A stretch of DNA of 64,000 bases from CBDCXF01 sp965223755 (GTDB taxonomy: Bacteria; Acidobacteriota; Thermoanaerobaculia; Multivoradales; JAHEKO01), in NCBI GenBank assembly GCA_965223755.1, contig CBDCXF010000002.1, positions 1,240,001-1,304,000 of the forward strand, written 5' to 3'. The position numbers and the translations under genes were made by a program. This document shows positions 25,297 to 33,849 of the stretch, in pieces. Positions within the stretch are counted from its first letter, which is position 1, and every line of letters begins with the position of its first letter. The notes beneath the pieces are model-generated. The model searched no databases, was not told the origin of the DNA, and worked only from the letters and a program-made list of their open reading frames with translations.

Positions 25297-26739
25297 TCAG
25301 TCGGAGAGCATTGACTTGGCGAACTCGACGAAGGTGTAGACGTCGGCAAAGTTGCTCGCCAGTCCGAGAGAGATGCGCACCGCACCGGTGCTCTTGCCAT
25401 CGATGCAGCGCTGGAAGTCGACGAAGGTCATGTGCTCGCCACTGGAGAAGCAGGTCACCAACTCGGATTGATCCAGACCGAGGGCGATCTCGCCCGCGCC
25501 GGGATTGCAGAAACAGCCGGTGCGCAGCGAGATGTTGTGGCGATTGGCGGCCTGTTCGATCTCTTGGTGGTCGATGACGACACCGTCGGCGCCCAGGAAG
25601 TTGACCGCGATGGCGCCACCACGGCTTTCCATGTCCTTGGGTCCGTAGAACACGATTAACGGTTTTCCGTTGCCGTGGCGTAGTTCCACAAGCTGTTGCA
25701 GCAGCCAACTGGTCAGCGCTTGGACGCGGTCGTGGATGGTCTCGACACCGATGCGGTCGAGGAAATCGAGGCCGATGTCGACCGCCGGTAGGTTTGCGTA
25801 GTCGAGAGTGCCGTCTTCAAAGGCTGCAGCCCCACCGGCCGGCACGTGTGCGTCCGCCTGCACCGAAGCGACCTCGATGGTGCCGCCCGCAAACCACGGC
25901 CGATGCAGTTTCTCAAGCGCGCTCCATCTGGCGATCAGGGCGCCGACTCCGGTCGGGTAGCCGAACATCTTGTAGAACGACAGGGCCACGTAGTCCGGCT
26001 TGTGGGTAGAAAGGTCGAGTCGGTTGGTGGGGACAAACGCAGCGGCGTCGAGGAGGACATCCCAACCCCGATCCTGGGCCATGGAGATCCAGTTGAGAGG
26101 ATGTTGGACGCCCGAAAAATTGGACTGCGCCGGATACGCGAACAGATTGTTGTGGCCGGGGTCGGCCTGGTCGAGAAAGGTCAGCAACTCGCTCTCGCGA
26201 ACCCGCATCTCGGGAGGCCGGACGGGAACGTAGGTCGTCGTAGCTCCGTGGGCGCGGTCGAACTCGCGGATGCCGTTGACCGAGTTGTGGTTGTCGAAGG
26301 TGAGCAAGAAGCGATCGTCGGGCTCGAATGGGTACGATTCCCCGACCAGTTTGAGCGCATGGCTGGCATTGGCGGTAAAGATGACGCCGTACTCTTCGCC
26401 GTCGGCACGGAAGAAATCGAGCACTTTGCGCCGGCAGAGTTCGACCCGATCGGTGGTGGCCAAAGAGGTGGGATTGCTGGAGTGCGGGTTGCCGAGAACG
26501 CTGTCGAGCAAGAAGTTGCTGTGGCGTTCGATCTGGCTCTCTCCATACAGGCCGCCGCCGGTGTAGTCGAGGTAGACATGCTTGGTCTTGTCGAGGCGCG
26601 CAAACTCGGTTGAGCGCAACTGGCGTATTAAGGAATCGGAAGGAAGCTGCGCGTAGCGGTCGATGAACGCCGCCCGCGCCGCCTCAAAAGTGGCGTCGCT
26701 ACAGGGGGGGAGTTCGGTCTCGGAAGTCGCAACCTTCAT
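25297..26739 (-). CDS. Class V aminotransferase / Moco-sulfurase-like desulfurase
   Basis: This is a 480-aa fold-type I PLP enzyme of the class V (NifS/cysteine desulfurase) superfamily. The cofactor region includes 'NASHALKLVGE', 'DNHNSVNG' and the PLP-lysine segment 'YVALSFYKMFGYPTGVGAL'. 'RTGCFCNPGA' provides the likely sulfur-accepting Cys, a motif typical of molybdenum-cofactor sulfurase-like members. It would remove sulfur (or selenium) from cysteine-type substrates. It lies just upstream, on the same strand, of the selenoprotein but is separated from it by that gene's own promoter. It forms an operon with the ThrE-like gene upstream (53-bp gap). A selenium-delivery role is speculative. 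Confidence 0.8.
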   Translation of the reverse strand: MKVATSETELPPCSDATFEAARAAFIDRYAQLPSDSLIRQLRSTEFARLDKTKHVYLDYTGGGLYGESQIERHSNFLLDSVLGNPHSSNPTSLATTDRVELCRRKVLDFFRADGEEYGVIFTANASHALKLVGESYPFEPDDRFLLTFDNHNSVNGIREFDRAHGATTTYVPVRPPEMRVRESELLTFLDQADPGHNNLFAYPAQSNFSGVQHPLNWISMAQDRGWDVLLDAAAFVPTNRLDLSTHKPDYVALSFYKMFGYPTGVGALIARWSALEKLHRPWFAGGTIEVASVQADAHVPAGGAAAFEDGTLDYANLPAVDIGLDFLDRIGVETIHDRVQALTSWLLQQLVELRHGNGKPLIVFYGPKDMESRGGAIAVNFLGADGVVIDHQEIEQAANRHNISLRTGCFCNPGAGEIALGLDQSELVTCFSSGEHMTFVDFQRCIDGKSTGAVRISLGLASNFADVYTFVEFAKSMLSD

Positions 26740-26792
26740 CGGCGAAATGGTATCAGCGGTATGCCGTGGCGGTGTTCAAGGGACAGTAGAGT

Positions 26793-27995
26793 TCAAGAAT
26801 AGTCGCGCGGGCGGATGGTCAGATTGGCGAAAAGCAGACCGATGACCAGAGAAAAGGCGATGGTGATCATCGAGAACCCCGCGGAAAGTCCGGACACGAG
26901 GTCTTCGGCGAGCAGGGCTGACAAACTGCGAAACCCGATGCTCCCAGGAACCAAGATGAGCAGTGCCGGCAAGATCGGGACCGCCGAGGGAATGTTGCGC
27001 CAGCGTGAAAACAGGGTGCCGAGTGTGCCCACCATCCAGGCACCCACCAGGGCACCCAAATAGGGGCCGAGAAACTCGGTGCCGAAGCGGGCGCCGAAAA
27101 ACGCCACGCTGATCATAACCAGCACCAACGGCATTTCTTGTATCCGGGCCTGAAAGAGCACGGTGAGTGCCACGGAGGTCGCGACTAAAGCAGCGGCGAT
27201 GACCGGGAGTTCGGGAGCCTGTGGCGGTGAGACCTCTTGCGCCGTCACGGCTAGTTCGGCCAAGCGTTGGCCCAACGCGACGCCGAAAGCCAGTTGCAGA
27301 AACGTAATTAGGGCGCCGGCCAAACGAGCCGTACCACTGACGAGGTGGCGCCGCGCCAACTCGCTGACGGCGATGGTCAAGCTCAATCCCGGCAAGATGA
27401 CAATGAGTCCCGCGAGGGTTGGGATGAGCGGATAAAGATCGCCCCAAACAGAGTTGGTGGTTGTGGTGAGGACACCGGCGACGATGCCGGCAAGGGCGGG
27501 GAACACCAACGACCAACTCGCCGATCGCCCGACCAGGATCGCCCCCGTTCCAATCAGGAGCCCCAGTGTCCCCGAGACGATGGACTCGCGCCAGCCGCCA
27601 TCGAAGAACAAAGCGACCGAAGCCGAGGCGACGCCGAAGGCCAAAATCGTCACCCACATCGGGTAGGACGACGGCCGTTCCAGCAGCGCTTCGATTTGCT
27701 CCGATCCTTCGGCAGCGCTGATCGTCTTGTGCTTGACGCGGCGGAAGATGGCCTGAAGTTCCTCGAGCTTGGCGAGATGGATCTCACCGGCGTCGCCGCG
27801 CTCCAAATAGGTGCGTGAGTCGTTTCCGGTTCCCAGCGAGGCGACCACCGAGGTGGGGGTCACCAGGAATTCTGCGTCGACGTCAAGAGCCGCTGCCACC
27901 TGAGCGAGGGACTCTTCGGTGCGGTGCGAAGGGCTACCGAATTTGTGCAGCGCACGCGCCAGGAGGAGTAGAAAGGAATGCTCGGGATTGGTCAT
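26793..27995 (-). CDS. ThrE-family threonine/serine exporter (fused DUF1212-DUF3815)
   Basis: This is a 400-aa membrane protein starting at ATG 27995. The N-terminal cytosolic part (about 1-115) with 'LLLLARALHKFGSPSHRTEESL' is typical of the ThrE/DUF1212 family. About ten membrane helices follow, combining the ThrE and ThrE_2 halves in one chain. The family exports threonine and serine in Corynebacterium; substrate here is unproven. The longer open frame upstream of 27995 is Arg-rich and overlaps the terminator of the M4 protease gene, so it is rejected. Confidence 0.85.
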   Translation of the reverse strand: MTNPEHSFLLLLARALHKFGSPSHRTEESLAQVAAALDVDAEFLVTPTSVVASLGTGNDSRTYLERGDAGEIHLAKLEELQAIFRRVKHKTISAAEGSEQIEALLERPSSYPMWVTILAFGVASASVALFFDGGWRESIVSGTLGLLIGTGAILVGRSASWSLVFPALAGIVAGVLTTTTNSVWGDLYPLIPTLAGLIVILPGLSLTIAVSELARRHLVSGTARLAGALITFLQLAFGVALGQRLAELAVTAQEVSPPQAPELPVIAAALVATSVALTVLFQARIQEMPLVLVMISVAFFGARFGTEFLGPYLGALVGAWMVGTLGTLFSRWRNIPSAVPILPALLILVPGSIGFRSLSALLAEDLVSGLSAGFSMITIAFSLVIGLLFANLTIRPRDYS

Positions 27996-28073
27996 GTTGA
28001 ATCGGTCCACGGTTGGCGCGTTGCAACAAGGCGGGATTCTACGCTTGCGCGCTGAAAGAGGCCGGTTGGCGCC

Positions 28074-28108
28074 AAAGAAAAAGGGCCGACGGCATAGCCA
28101 TCGGCCCT
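28074..28108 (-). terminator. Rho-independent terminator of the M4 protease gene
   Basis: Arms AGGGCCGA(C)GGC (28082-28093) and GCC(A)TCGGCCCT (28097-28108) form an 11-bp stem with one mismatch and an ATA loop. On the minus strand the stem is followed by TTTTTCTTT. Confidence 0.85.
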
Positions 28109-28129
28109 CCAACCTACGATTCCGTAGGG

Positions 28130-30136
28130 CTAATTCTGATGCGTGTGCGGTCCGCTGGTTGCGGTGTTTCCGGCAGCGTCAGTCGAATCGACGTAGTAGA
28201 TGAAAGTAGCGCCCTTGGAGCCACGTTGCGTCAGCGAGTGAGACGTCACCAGTGCCGTATCGGAGTTGGTGAAATCTGAAGCTGGAATGCGCAGCACGGA
28301 CGTTGCTGGTTCATCCGTCGTCCAGGTCACCGTGAAGTTGCCTCCCTTCCCCGTTGAAGAGGAGACATTCGAGATCACTGGTGGGATGTTGTCCCCGCCG
28401 CCGCTCGACACGTTGAGCGATTGTGACGTGCTGTTGGTCGCTCCTTCGTTGTCGGTGACGGTCAAGGAGACGGTGTAGGTACCATCGGCTCCGTAGGTGT
28501 GGGAAGGATTTTGAGCGGTCGATGAGTTGCCGTCACCAAAGTCCCAGCTCCACGCCACGACGGAACCGTCCGAGTCCGAACTCGTGTCCGTGAAGTCGCA
28601 GGTAAGACTAGGGCAGTCAGCGGTGAAGCTGGCGGTCGGGGCGAAGTTGCCGCCTCCACAGTTCGAACCAACACCCACAGCGCACCAGGCGGCCACCACT
28701 TCGTCGCGTTCCGCTGCCGTGTACAGATCCAGCGCCGCTTGCGCTGTGTCATCGGCTGCTGCCGCGAAGTCCGTCGATTTAGTGAAATAGGTGGTCTGCG
28801 CGCGATAGAAGATCTGCTCGGCCTTGTCCATGCCGATCCCCGTCACCGACACGGCGGTCTTGTTGCGCGGATGGCTTCCACCCTCGACGAGCAGATAGTA
28901 GGCGAGGTTGCCAATGCCGGAGTTGAGGTGGACGCCGCCGTTGTCTCCGGTGCCGGTGTAGCGCTCGGGGTAGTAGTCGCGCGACTGACCGTCCAACGTC
29001 GGGTTGTCCATGTAGCGTAGTGCATCACCAGCGACTCCCGGAGTGGTGACATCTTCACCGATCTTCCAGGTGTTGCCATTAATGCCGCCCTCATACCAGG
29101 CCTCAGTGTTGGCGCCGAAAATGTCCGACATCGCCTCGTTCAGGGCGCCAGGCTCGTCCTGATACACCAGATCCGAGGTGAAGTCGGTAACGCCGTGGGT
29201 CAACTCGTGCGCCACGACATCGAGGTCGCCGGAGAGCGGCGAGAACTTAACGCCGTCGCCATCGCCATACATCATCTGGCCGCGATACCAAGTCGCGTTG
29301 TTCCAATCGCGGTCTACGTGAACGCTGGAGTCGAGGTGGTAGCCGTTGTCATCGAGCGAGTCACGACCAAATTTCGCCATGTAGTAGTCGTAGGTAACCG
29401 ACGCGTAGTCGTGAGCGTCCTGGGCGACCGGATCACCGCAAGTTTGGTTCCCAGTGCACAGGAGTGTTCCCGGGAGCTTCCCTGACTGCGGCTTGCCGTT
29501 CTCAGCGTCGTAGGTCGACCAAGACTTGGCGTAGTGAACCGTTGGATGGATGGCGGCGGCAGCTCCGGTAAGCGCGTCCGCGAAGATGTAGTCCTCGGCA
29601 AACTTCTCGGTTTCGTGTTGAACCAAAACGCGCCAAGCCAGACGCATGACGCCATTTTTTTGGCCCAGTACGTAGGTGAGTTCTGGAGCACTCAACACAT
29701 TGAAGTCGGAGATGCCGAGTTCACGTAGGGCTCTCGCCAGCGCTTCGTCGGCGCTCAGCTTGGCTCTGCGCGCGACCCCCTTCGAACTGAGAAAGTGACC
29801 GTTGACCAAGTACACGTTACCGTTATCTCGGGCGTGCAAGATCAGCTCGGCGCCGTAGACGCGGCGGCCGTTGAAGTACTGCTGCATGCGCACATGAGTG
29901 GTGTTGAGCGCATCCGTCTGGCTCGCTTCGGCGCGAAGTTCGCCTTGTCGCGCCCCGACCAAACCGCGGGCGACAACCTCTGCTTGAGCTCGCAGTTGAG
30001 CCCGGCTCAGACCGGACAGGTTGTCGATGCGGCCGATTCCTTCTCCGGATACCCGAACTGGTTTGGCCTCAGCAGTAGCAGCCAATCCCAGCGCGAGCGC
30101 ACAGAGCACGGCCAGGGTTCTTCCCAAATTTCTCAC
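28130..30136 (-). CDS. Secreted M4-family metalloprotease with PKD domain
   Basis: This is a 668-aa thermolysin-like preproprotease. GTG 30136 is preceded by AAGGAGGG. A signal peptide (about 1-24) and an FTP/PepSY-type propeptide (about 45-200) precede the catalytic domain. Zinc ligands are in 'HELTH' (H310, H314) with E334 in 'NEAMSD'; E311 is catalytic. After the catalytic domain (to about 490) come a PKD domain ('PTASFTADCPSLTCDF', 'WSWDFGDGNSS') and a C-terminal beta-sandwich ending with T-H-Q-N. It probably degrades extracellular protein. A CRP/FNR-like palindrome lies 119 bp upstream of the start. Confidence 0.93.
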   Translation of the reverse strand: MRNLGRTLAVLCALALGLAATAEAKPVRVSGEGIGRIDNLSGLSRAQLRAQAEVVARGLVGARQGELRAEASQTDALNTTHVRMQQYFNGRRVYGAELILHARDNGNVYLVNGHFLSSKGVARRAKLSADEALARALRELGISDFNVLSAPELTYVLGQKNGVMRLAWRVLVQHETEKFAEDYIFADALTGAAAAIHPTVHYAKSWSTYDAENGKPQSGKLPGTLLCTGNQTCGDPVAQDAHDYASVTYDYYMAKFGRDSLDDNGYHLDSSVHVDRDWNNATWYRGQMMYGDGDGVKFSPLSGDLDVVAHELTHGVTDFTSDLVYQDEPGALNEAMSDIFGANTEAWYEGGINGNTWKIGEDVTTPGVAGDALRYMDNPTLDGQSRDYYPERYTGTGDNGGVHLNSGIGNLAYYLLVEGGSHPRNKTAVSVTGIGMDKAEQIFYRAQTTYFTKSTDFAAAADDTAQAALDLYTAAERDEVVAAWCAVGVGSNCGGGNFAPTASFTADCPSLTCDFTDTSSDSDGSVVAWSWDFGDGNSSTAQNPSHTYGADGTYTVSLTVTDNEGATNSTSQSLNVSSGGGDNIPPVISNVSSSTGKGGNFTVTWTTDEPATSVLRIPASDFTNSDTALVTSHSLTQRGSKGATFIYYVDSTDAAGNTATSGPHTHQN

Positions 30137-30254
30137 TTATTCCCTCCTTAACCTATCTGTATTTTGGAACTCGCAGACCTGCCTTCAGCCAAGGCAATGG
30201 CGCACGAGCACTTCTGAATGAAACGGACGGTAACAGCCCGGAGACACAAAACAG

Positions 30255-30270
30255 TGTGACGGACGTCACC
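30255..30270. promoter_or_regulatory. CRP/FNR-type palindrome upstream of the M4 protease
   Basis: TGTGA-CGGACG-TCACC matches the CRP consensus TGTGA-N6-TCACA at nine of ten fixed positions. It lies in the 247-bp gap between the protease start and the oligoendopeptidase gene (30137-30383), which otherwise holds nothing I recognise. Confidence 0.5.
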
Positions 30271-30383
30271 GGGCGAGGTCTCCATCTCGCCGGCAGGTTA
30301 TGCGCGGGCTGAGCGGGCGCGACCTTTGAAGTACCCTCGATCGACTCTTGGTGGCTGTCGCCGCGAGGCCGAAAAGGCTCAGC

Positions 30384-32297
30384 TCATTCGGCCGTCATCT
30401 CGCTGGCCAGTTGCTGCTGCAACTGTCCGTAGCGATCCATGACCGAACCGATGACTTCGGGATCGGTCATGTCGGCGCCGGCGCGCTGCAACGCCTCCAT
30501 CGGGTAGACGCTGCCGCCGAGGCGCAGCATCGCCAGGTAGTCATCCACCGCCGAGACATCGCCTTCGCGAAAGCGGCTGGCGATCGCTTCACCGGCGGCG
30601 TAGCTGGTGGCGTAGACCCAAACGTAGAAATTGCGGTAGAAGTGGCTCACTCGCGCCCAGCCGGCTTGGTATTCGGGGTCGACCACCAGGTCTTCGCCGT
30701 AGTAGCTCTGCCATAGATCGCTGTAGGCCTTGCCCAGCGATTCCTTGGTGAGCGGTTCACCGGCCTCCGCCATGGCGTGGGCAGTGGCTTCCCACTCGTG
30801 GAAGAACACTTGGCGCAGGAAGGTGCCGGTGACGTTGTTCATCGCTTGGTTGAGGAGGAGTTTGCGCTCGTCTGGATCGGTACTGCGCTGGAACATCCAT
30901 TCCAAAAACAAGGACTCGCTGGCAACCGACGCCACCTCGGCCACGAACAAGCTATAGCTGGCGTCGTGGTACGGCTGCGCTGCATCGGCCATATAACTGT
31001 GAATCGAATGCCCCATTTCGTGAACCAGAGTGGAGACTGAATCCAACGATCCGCTCCAATTGAGGAACAGATAGGGGTGAGTGTTGTAGGTGCCCCAGGA
31101 ATAGGCCCCCGGCCGTTTGCCTTCGTTGGTATAGACATCGATCCAGCGCTCGCGCCGGGCGCGCTCGGCCACTGCGGCGTATTCCTCGCCAAAAGTCTCG
31201 CGCCAAAACTCCATCGCCAGGGCCCAGCCTTCCTCGAAGGTGTACTTCTTGTCGATGCCGGGCAGCAGGTTGGCGTAGAGGTCGTAGATGTGCAGTTCAT
31301 CTAGACCCTGCAGTTGTTTGCGCAGGCGCGCGTAGTCGTGCACCTGGTCGATGTTGTCGTGGACGGTTTCGACCAGTCGATCGACCACCGTACGCGGGAC
31401 GTTGACGCTGTCGAGGGCCATGTCGAGGGTGGAGTCATAGCCTCGGGTGCGCGCCAGCCATACCGCGCGCTGGACGCTGCCGCCGTAGGTGGCGGCAAAG
31501 GTGTTGGCGAACTGTGAGTAGGCACCGAACATGGCCAGTGCGGCTTCCTTGCGCACATCGCGATTGTCGCTGCCGACGAACCGAATGTACTGGCCGGGGA
31601 CCGCTTTGGTTTCGTTGCCGTCCTCGTCGGTGACGGTCGGCCATTCGATACCGGTGTTCTCCAGCGCCGAGAATGCCTGCTGGTGCGCGCTCCCGGAGAG
31701 CGAGGACCCAGCCAAGATCTCTTCGATTTCCGGCGAAAGCAAGTGGTCGCGGCTGCGCACCACGTTGTCGATGTAGTGCCGATACGGTTCGACTTCAGGG
31801 CTTTGCAGAAACTCTGCGAGCTGGGCTTCGGAGAGTTGTGAGATCTCGGGGTCGACGAAAGAAGAGGCCTCTTGAAGCTTGGAGGCGAGGCCCCTCGACC
31901 TGCCCGCGAGTTCACCTGACTCCGGATCGGCGGTGTTGGTGTTGAGACCCTGGTGGGCGTAGACGTAGAGGTCTTCCAGTTGGCGCGCAGCGTTGAAAGA
32001 GGCGTTGAGGCCGGCCGCGAGGGTCTCGGCGGATTCTCCAAGTCGCCCCTGGTACCCGCGAATGGCGTCGATCATCGGTTCCAAATCCTCGGCCGCTTGT
32101 TCCCAGGCGTCCCGATCCGCATAGATCGAGGTCAAATCCCATCGATCCTGCTCGGGAATCTCCTGGCGGTTTTCGTAGTAAAGCTTCTCGTCGCCAGCGG
32201 TATCGTCGGCGCGGACGGTCTGTCCTGTAACCGCCGCCAGCAGGGTCAGCAACGCCATTGACGAAGAAATGAGGCTCGGCTGAAGTCGGGTGCGCAT
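30384..32297 (-). CDS. pepF: M3-family oligoendopeptidase F, exported
   Basis: This is a 637-aa zinc peptidase. AGGAGGAG precedes ATG 32297, and a signal peptide follows (about 1-30), unusual because most PepF enzymes are cytosolic. The zinc site 'HEMGHSIHSYM' (H426, E427, H430) is followed by the third-ligand helix with 'SESLFLEWMF'. Length and domain order fit oligoendopeptidase F, which cleaves peptides of about 7-17 residues. With the secreted M4 protease next to it, it may complete peptide digestion in the periplasm. The longer upstream frame has no ribosome binding site. Confidence 0.9.
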   Translation of the reverse strand: MRTRLQPSLISSSMALLTLLAAVTGQTVRADDTAGDEKLYYENRQEIPEQDRWDLTSIYADRDAWEQAAEDLEPMIDAIRGYQGRLGESAETLAAGLNASFNAARQLEDLYVYAHQGLNTNTADPESGELAGRSRGLASKLQEASSFVDPEISQLSEAQLAEFLQSPEVEPYRHYIDNVVRSRDHLLSPEIEEILAGSSLSGSAHQQAFSALENTGIEWPTVTDEDGNETKAVPGQYIRFVGSDNRDVRKEAALAMFGAYSQFANTFAATYGGSVQRAVWLARTRGYDSTLDMALDSVNVPRTVVDRLVETVHDNIDQVHDYARLRKQLQGLDELHIYDLYANLLPGIDKKYTFEEGWALAMEFWRETFGEEYAAVAERARRERWIDVYTNEGKRPGAYSWGTYNTHPYLFLNWSGSLDSVSTLVHEMGHSIHSYMADAAQPYHDASYSLFVAEVASVASESLFLEWMFQRSTDPDERKLLLNQAMNNVTGTFLRQVFFHEWEATAHAMAEAGEPLTKESLGKAYSDLWQSYYGEDLVVDPEYQAGWARVSHFYRNFYVWVYATSYAAGEAIASRFREGDVSAVDDYLAMLRLGGSVYPMEALQRAGADMTDPEVIGSVMDRYGQLQQQLASEMTAE

Positions 32298-32481
32298 GGG
32301 GTCTCCTCCTGGGTTGGATGGGTGACGTTCTACTGGCTCGAATCGAACATCACTAGACAAGTTTACGTATGCTTTTACAGGAAGTTGTTGGAGTTCGAAG
32401 TACGATGGCGATCGGCCCAGAATCGCGAAACCTGGATCGCGATCCCGAGACCAGACTCCAAGCACGACGAAGAGGAACCAT

Positions 32482-33834
32482 ATGCATCACCCACGACTCA
32501 GGCAGAAGTCCGTCTTGATCCTGGCCTGTCTCTTTGTCCTGACGTTGGCATCGTCGGTTTCAGCCCAGGTGAGCGAAGAGACCGCTGATCAAGCGCCGAA
32601 CGATGGGGTGGAGATAGAAGTTGAATCGGGCGCTGCCGGCGAAGCAGAGGACCGCGATCGCTTTGTCGCGGTTCCCCCCGCGACCGAGAAGGCGATGCGC
32701 TACTACCGTAGCGGCAATCTGCTGTGGTGGGTCAACCTTGGGGTGTCGATCTTGATTCCCGTTCTGTTTCTCTGGACCGGTTTTTCGGCCCGGTTGCGGA
32801 GCTGGGCCACCGGCGTTGGTAAGTGGTGGTTTGTGGCATTGGGGATCTATGTCGTGGCCTTCAACATCATCAACTTTGTCCTCAATCTGCCGCTTGCCTA
32901 CTACCAGGGTTTCGTGCGCCAGCACGCCTACGATCTGTCGAACCAGACTCTTGGCAAATGGTGGGGCGATTCATTCAAAGGCCTGATGGTGGGCCTCATC
33001 TTGGCGGTCCTGACAACCTGGGTTCCCTATCTGTTGATCCGCAAGAGCCCCAAGCGCTGGTGGCTCTATACCGGAATGGTGTTGGTGCCTTTTATTTTTC
33101 TCATCAACATGATCGCACCGATCTGGATTGCACCCTTGTTTAACGACTTCGGCCCGATGCAAGACAAAGCCCTAGAAAGCAAGATCTTGGCGCTCGCCGA
33201 CCAGGCGGGCATCGAAGGCAGCCGCGTGTTCGAGGTCGACAAGAGCGTCGACACCAAAGCGGTCAACGCCTACGTCACCGGGTTTCTGGGTACCAAGCGG
33301 ATCGTCCTATGGGACACCATCGTCGAAAAGCTCGAAGATGAGGAGCTGCTGTTCGTCATGGGCCATGAGATGGGGCATTACGTCCTCGGCCACGTGGTCA
33401 AGGGCACGTTGCTGGTTTCACTTCTGGTCATGGCGGGGCTCTATTTCGTCCACCGGGTGTCCGGCGGGCTGATTGCCCGCAACCAGCACAAGTTCGGCTT
33501 CTCGGAGCTGGGGGATTTCGCTTCGCTGCCTTTGTTGCAATTGCTGTTGGGGGTGGCGATTTTTGTTTTCAGCCCGGGGTTTCTGGCATACAGCCGCCAC
33601 GTCGAGCATGAGTCCGATCGGTTCTCACTGGAGCTCACCCAGGACAACGTCGCGGCCGCCAATGGTTTCGTGAAATTGCAGCAGGAAAACCTGGGCAACC
33701 CCTACCCGGGGCCGCTGTATAAGTTCTGGCGCGCCAGCCACCCTCCGCTCGGCGAGCGCATTGATTTTGCGAACTCCTATCGCCCGTGGGAAAGCGGCCA
33801 GCCGCTACGCTACGAGGACCGTTTCGCTCCTTGA
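32482..33834 (+). CDS. M48-family CAAX-protease-like membrane metallopeptidase (Ste24 type)
   Basis: This is a 450-aa membrane protease with GAGGAACC before the ATG. A signal peptide or first helix (about 10-28) precedes an acidic linker, then membrane helices at about 83-101, 115-137, 168-186, 197-217, 300-325 and 345-365. The zinc site is 'HEMGHYVLGH' (H295, E296, H299), and 'HVEHESDRFSLEL' supplies the downstream Glu. 'IWIAPLFNDFGPM' and 'SSHPPLGER'-like ('RASHPPLGERIDF') motifs are typical of Ste24. Bacteria lack CAAX prenylation, so it probably acts in membrane-protein quality control. It is convergent with the thioredoxin lipoprotein, with 15 bp between. Confidence 0.9.
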   Translation: MHHPRLRQKSVLILACLFVLTLASSVSAQVSEETADQAPNDGVEIEVESGAAGEAEDRDRFVAVPPATEKAMRYYRSGNLLWWVNLGVSILIPVLFLWTGFSARLRSWATGVGKWWFVALGIYVVAFNIINFVLNLPLAYYQGFVRQHAYDLSNQTLGKWWGDSFKGLMVGLILAVLTTWVPYLLIRKSPKRWWLYTGMVLVPFIFLINMIAPIWIAPLFNDFGPMQDKALESKILALADQAGIEGSRVFEVDKSVDTKAVNAYVTGFLGTKRIVLWDTIVEKLEDEELLFVMGHEMGHYVLGHVVKGTLLVSLLVMAGLYFVHRVSGGLIARNQHKFGFSELGDFASLPLLQLLLGVAIFVFSPGFLAYSRHVEHESDRFSLELTQDNVAAANGFVKLQQENLGNPYPGPLYKFWRASHPPLGERIDFANSYRPWESGQPLRYEDRFAP

Positions 33835-33849
33835 CCGTCTCTGGGCGGG

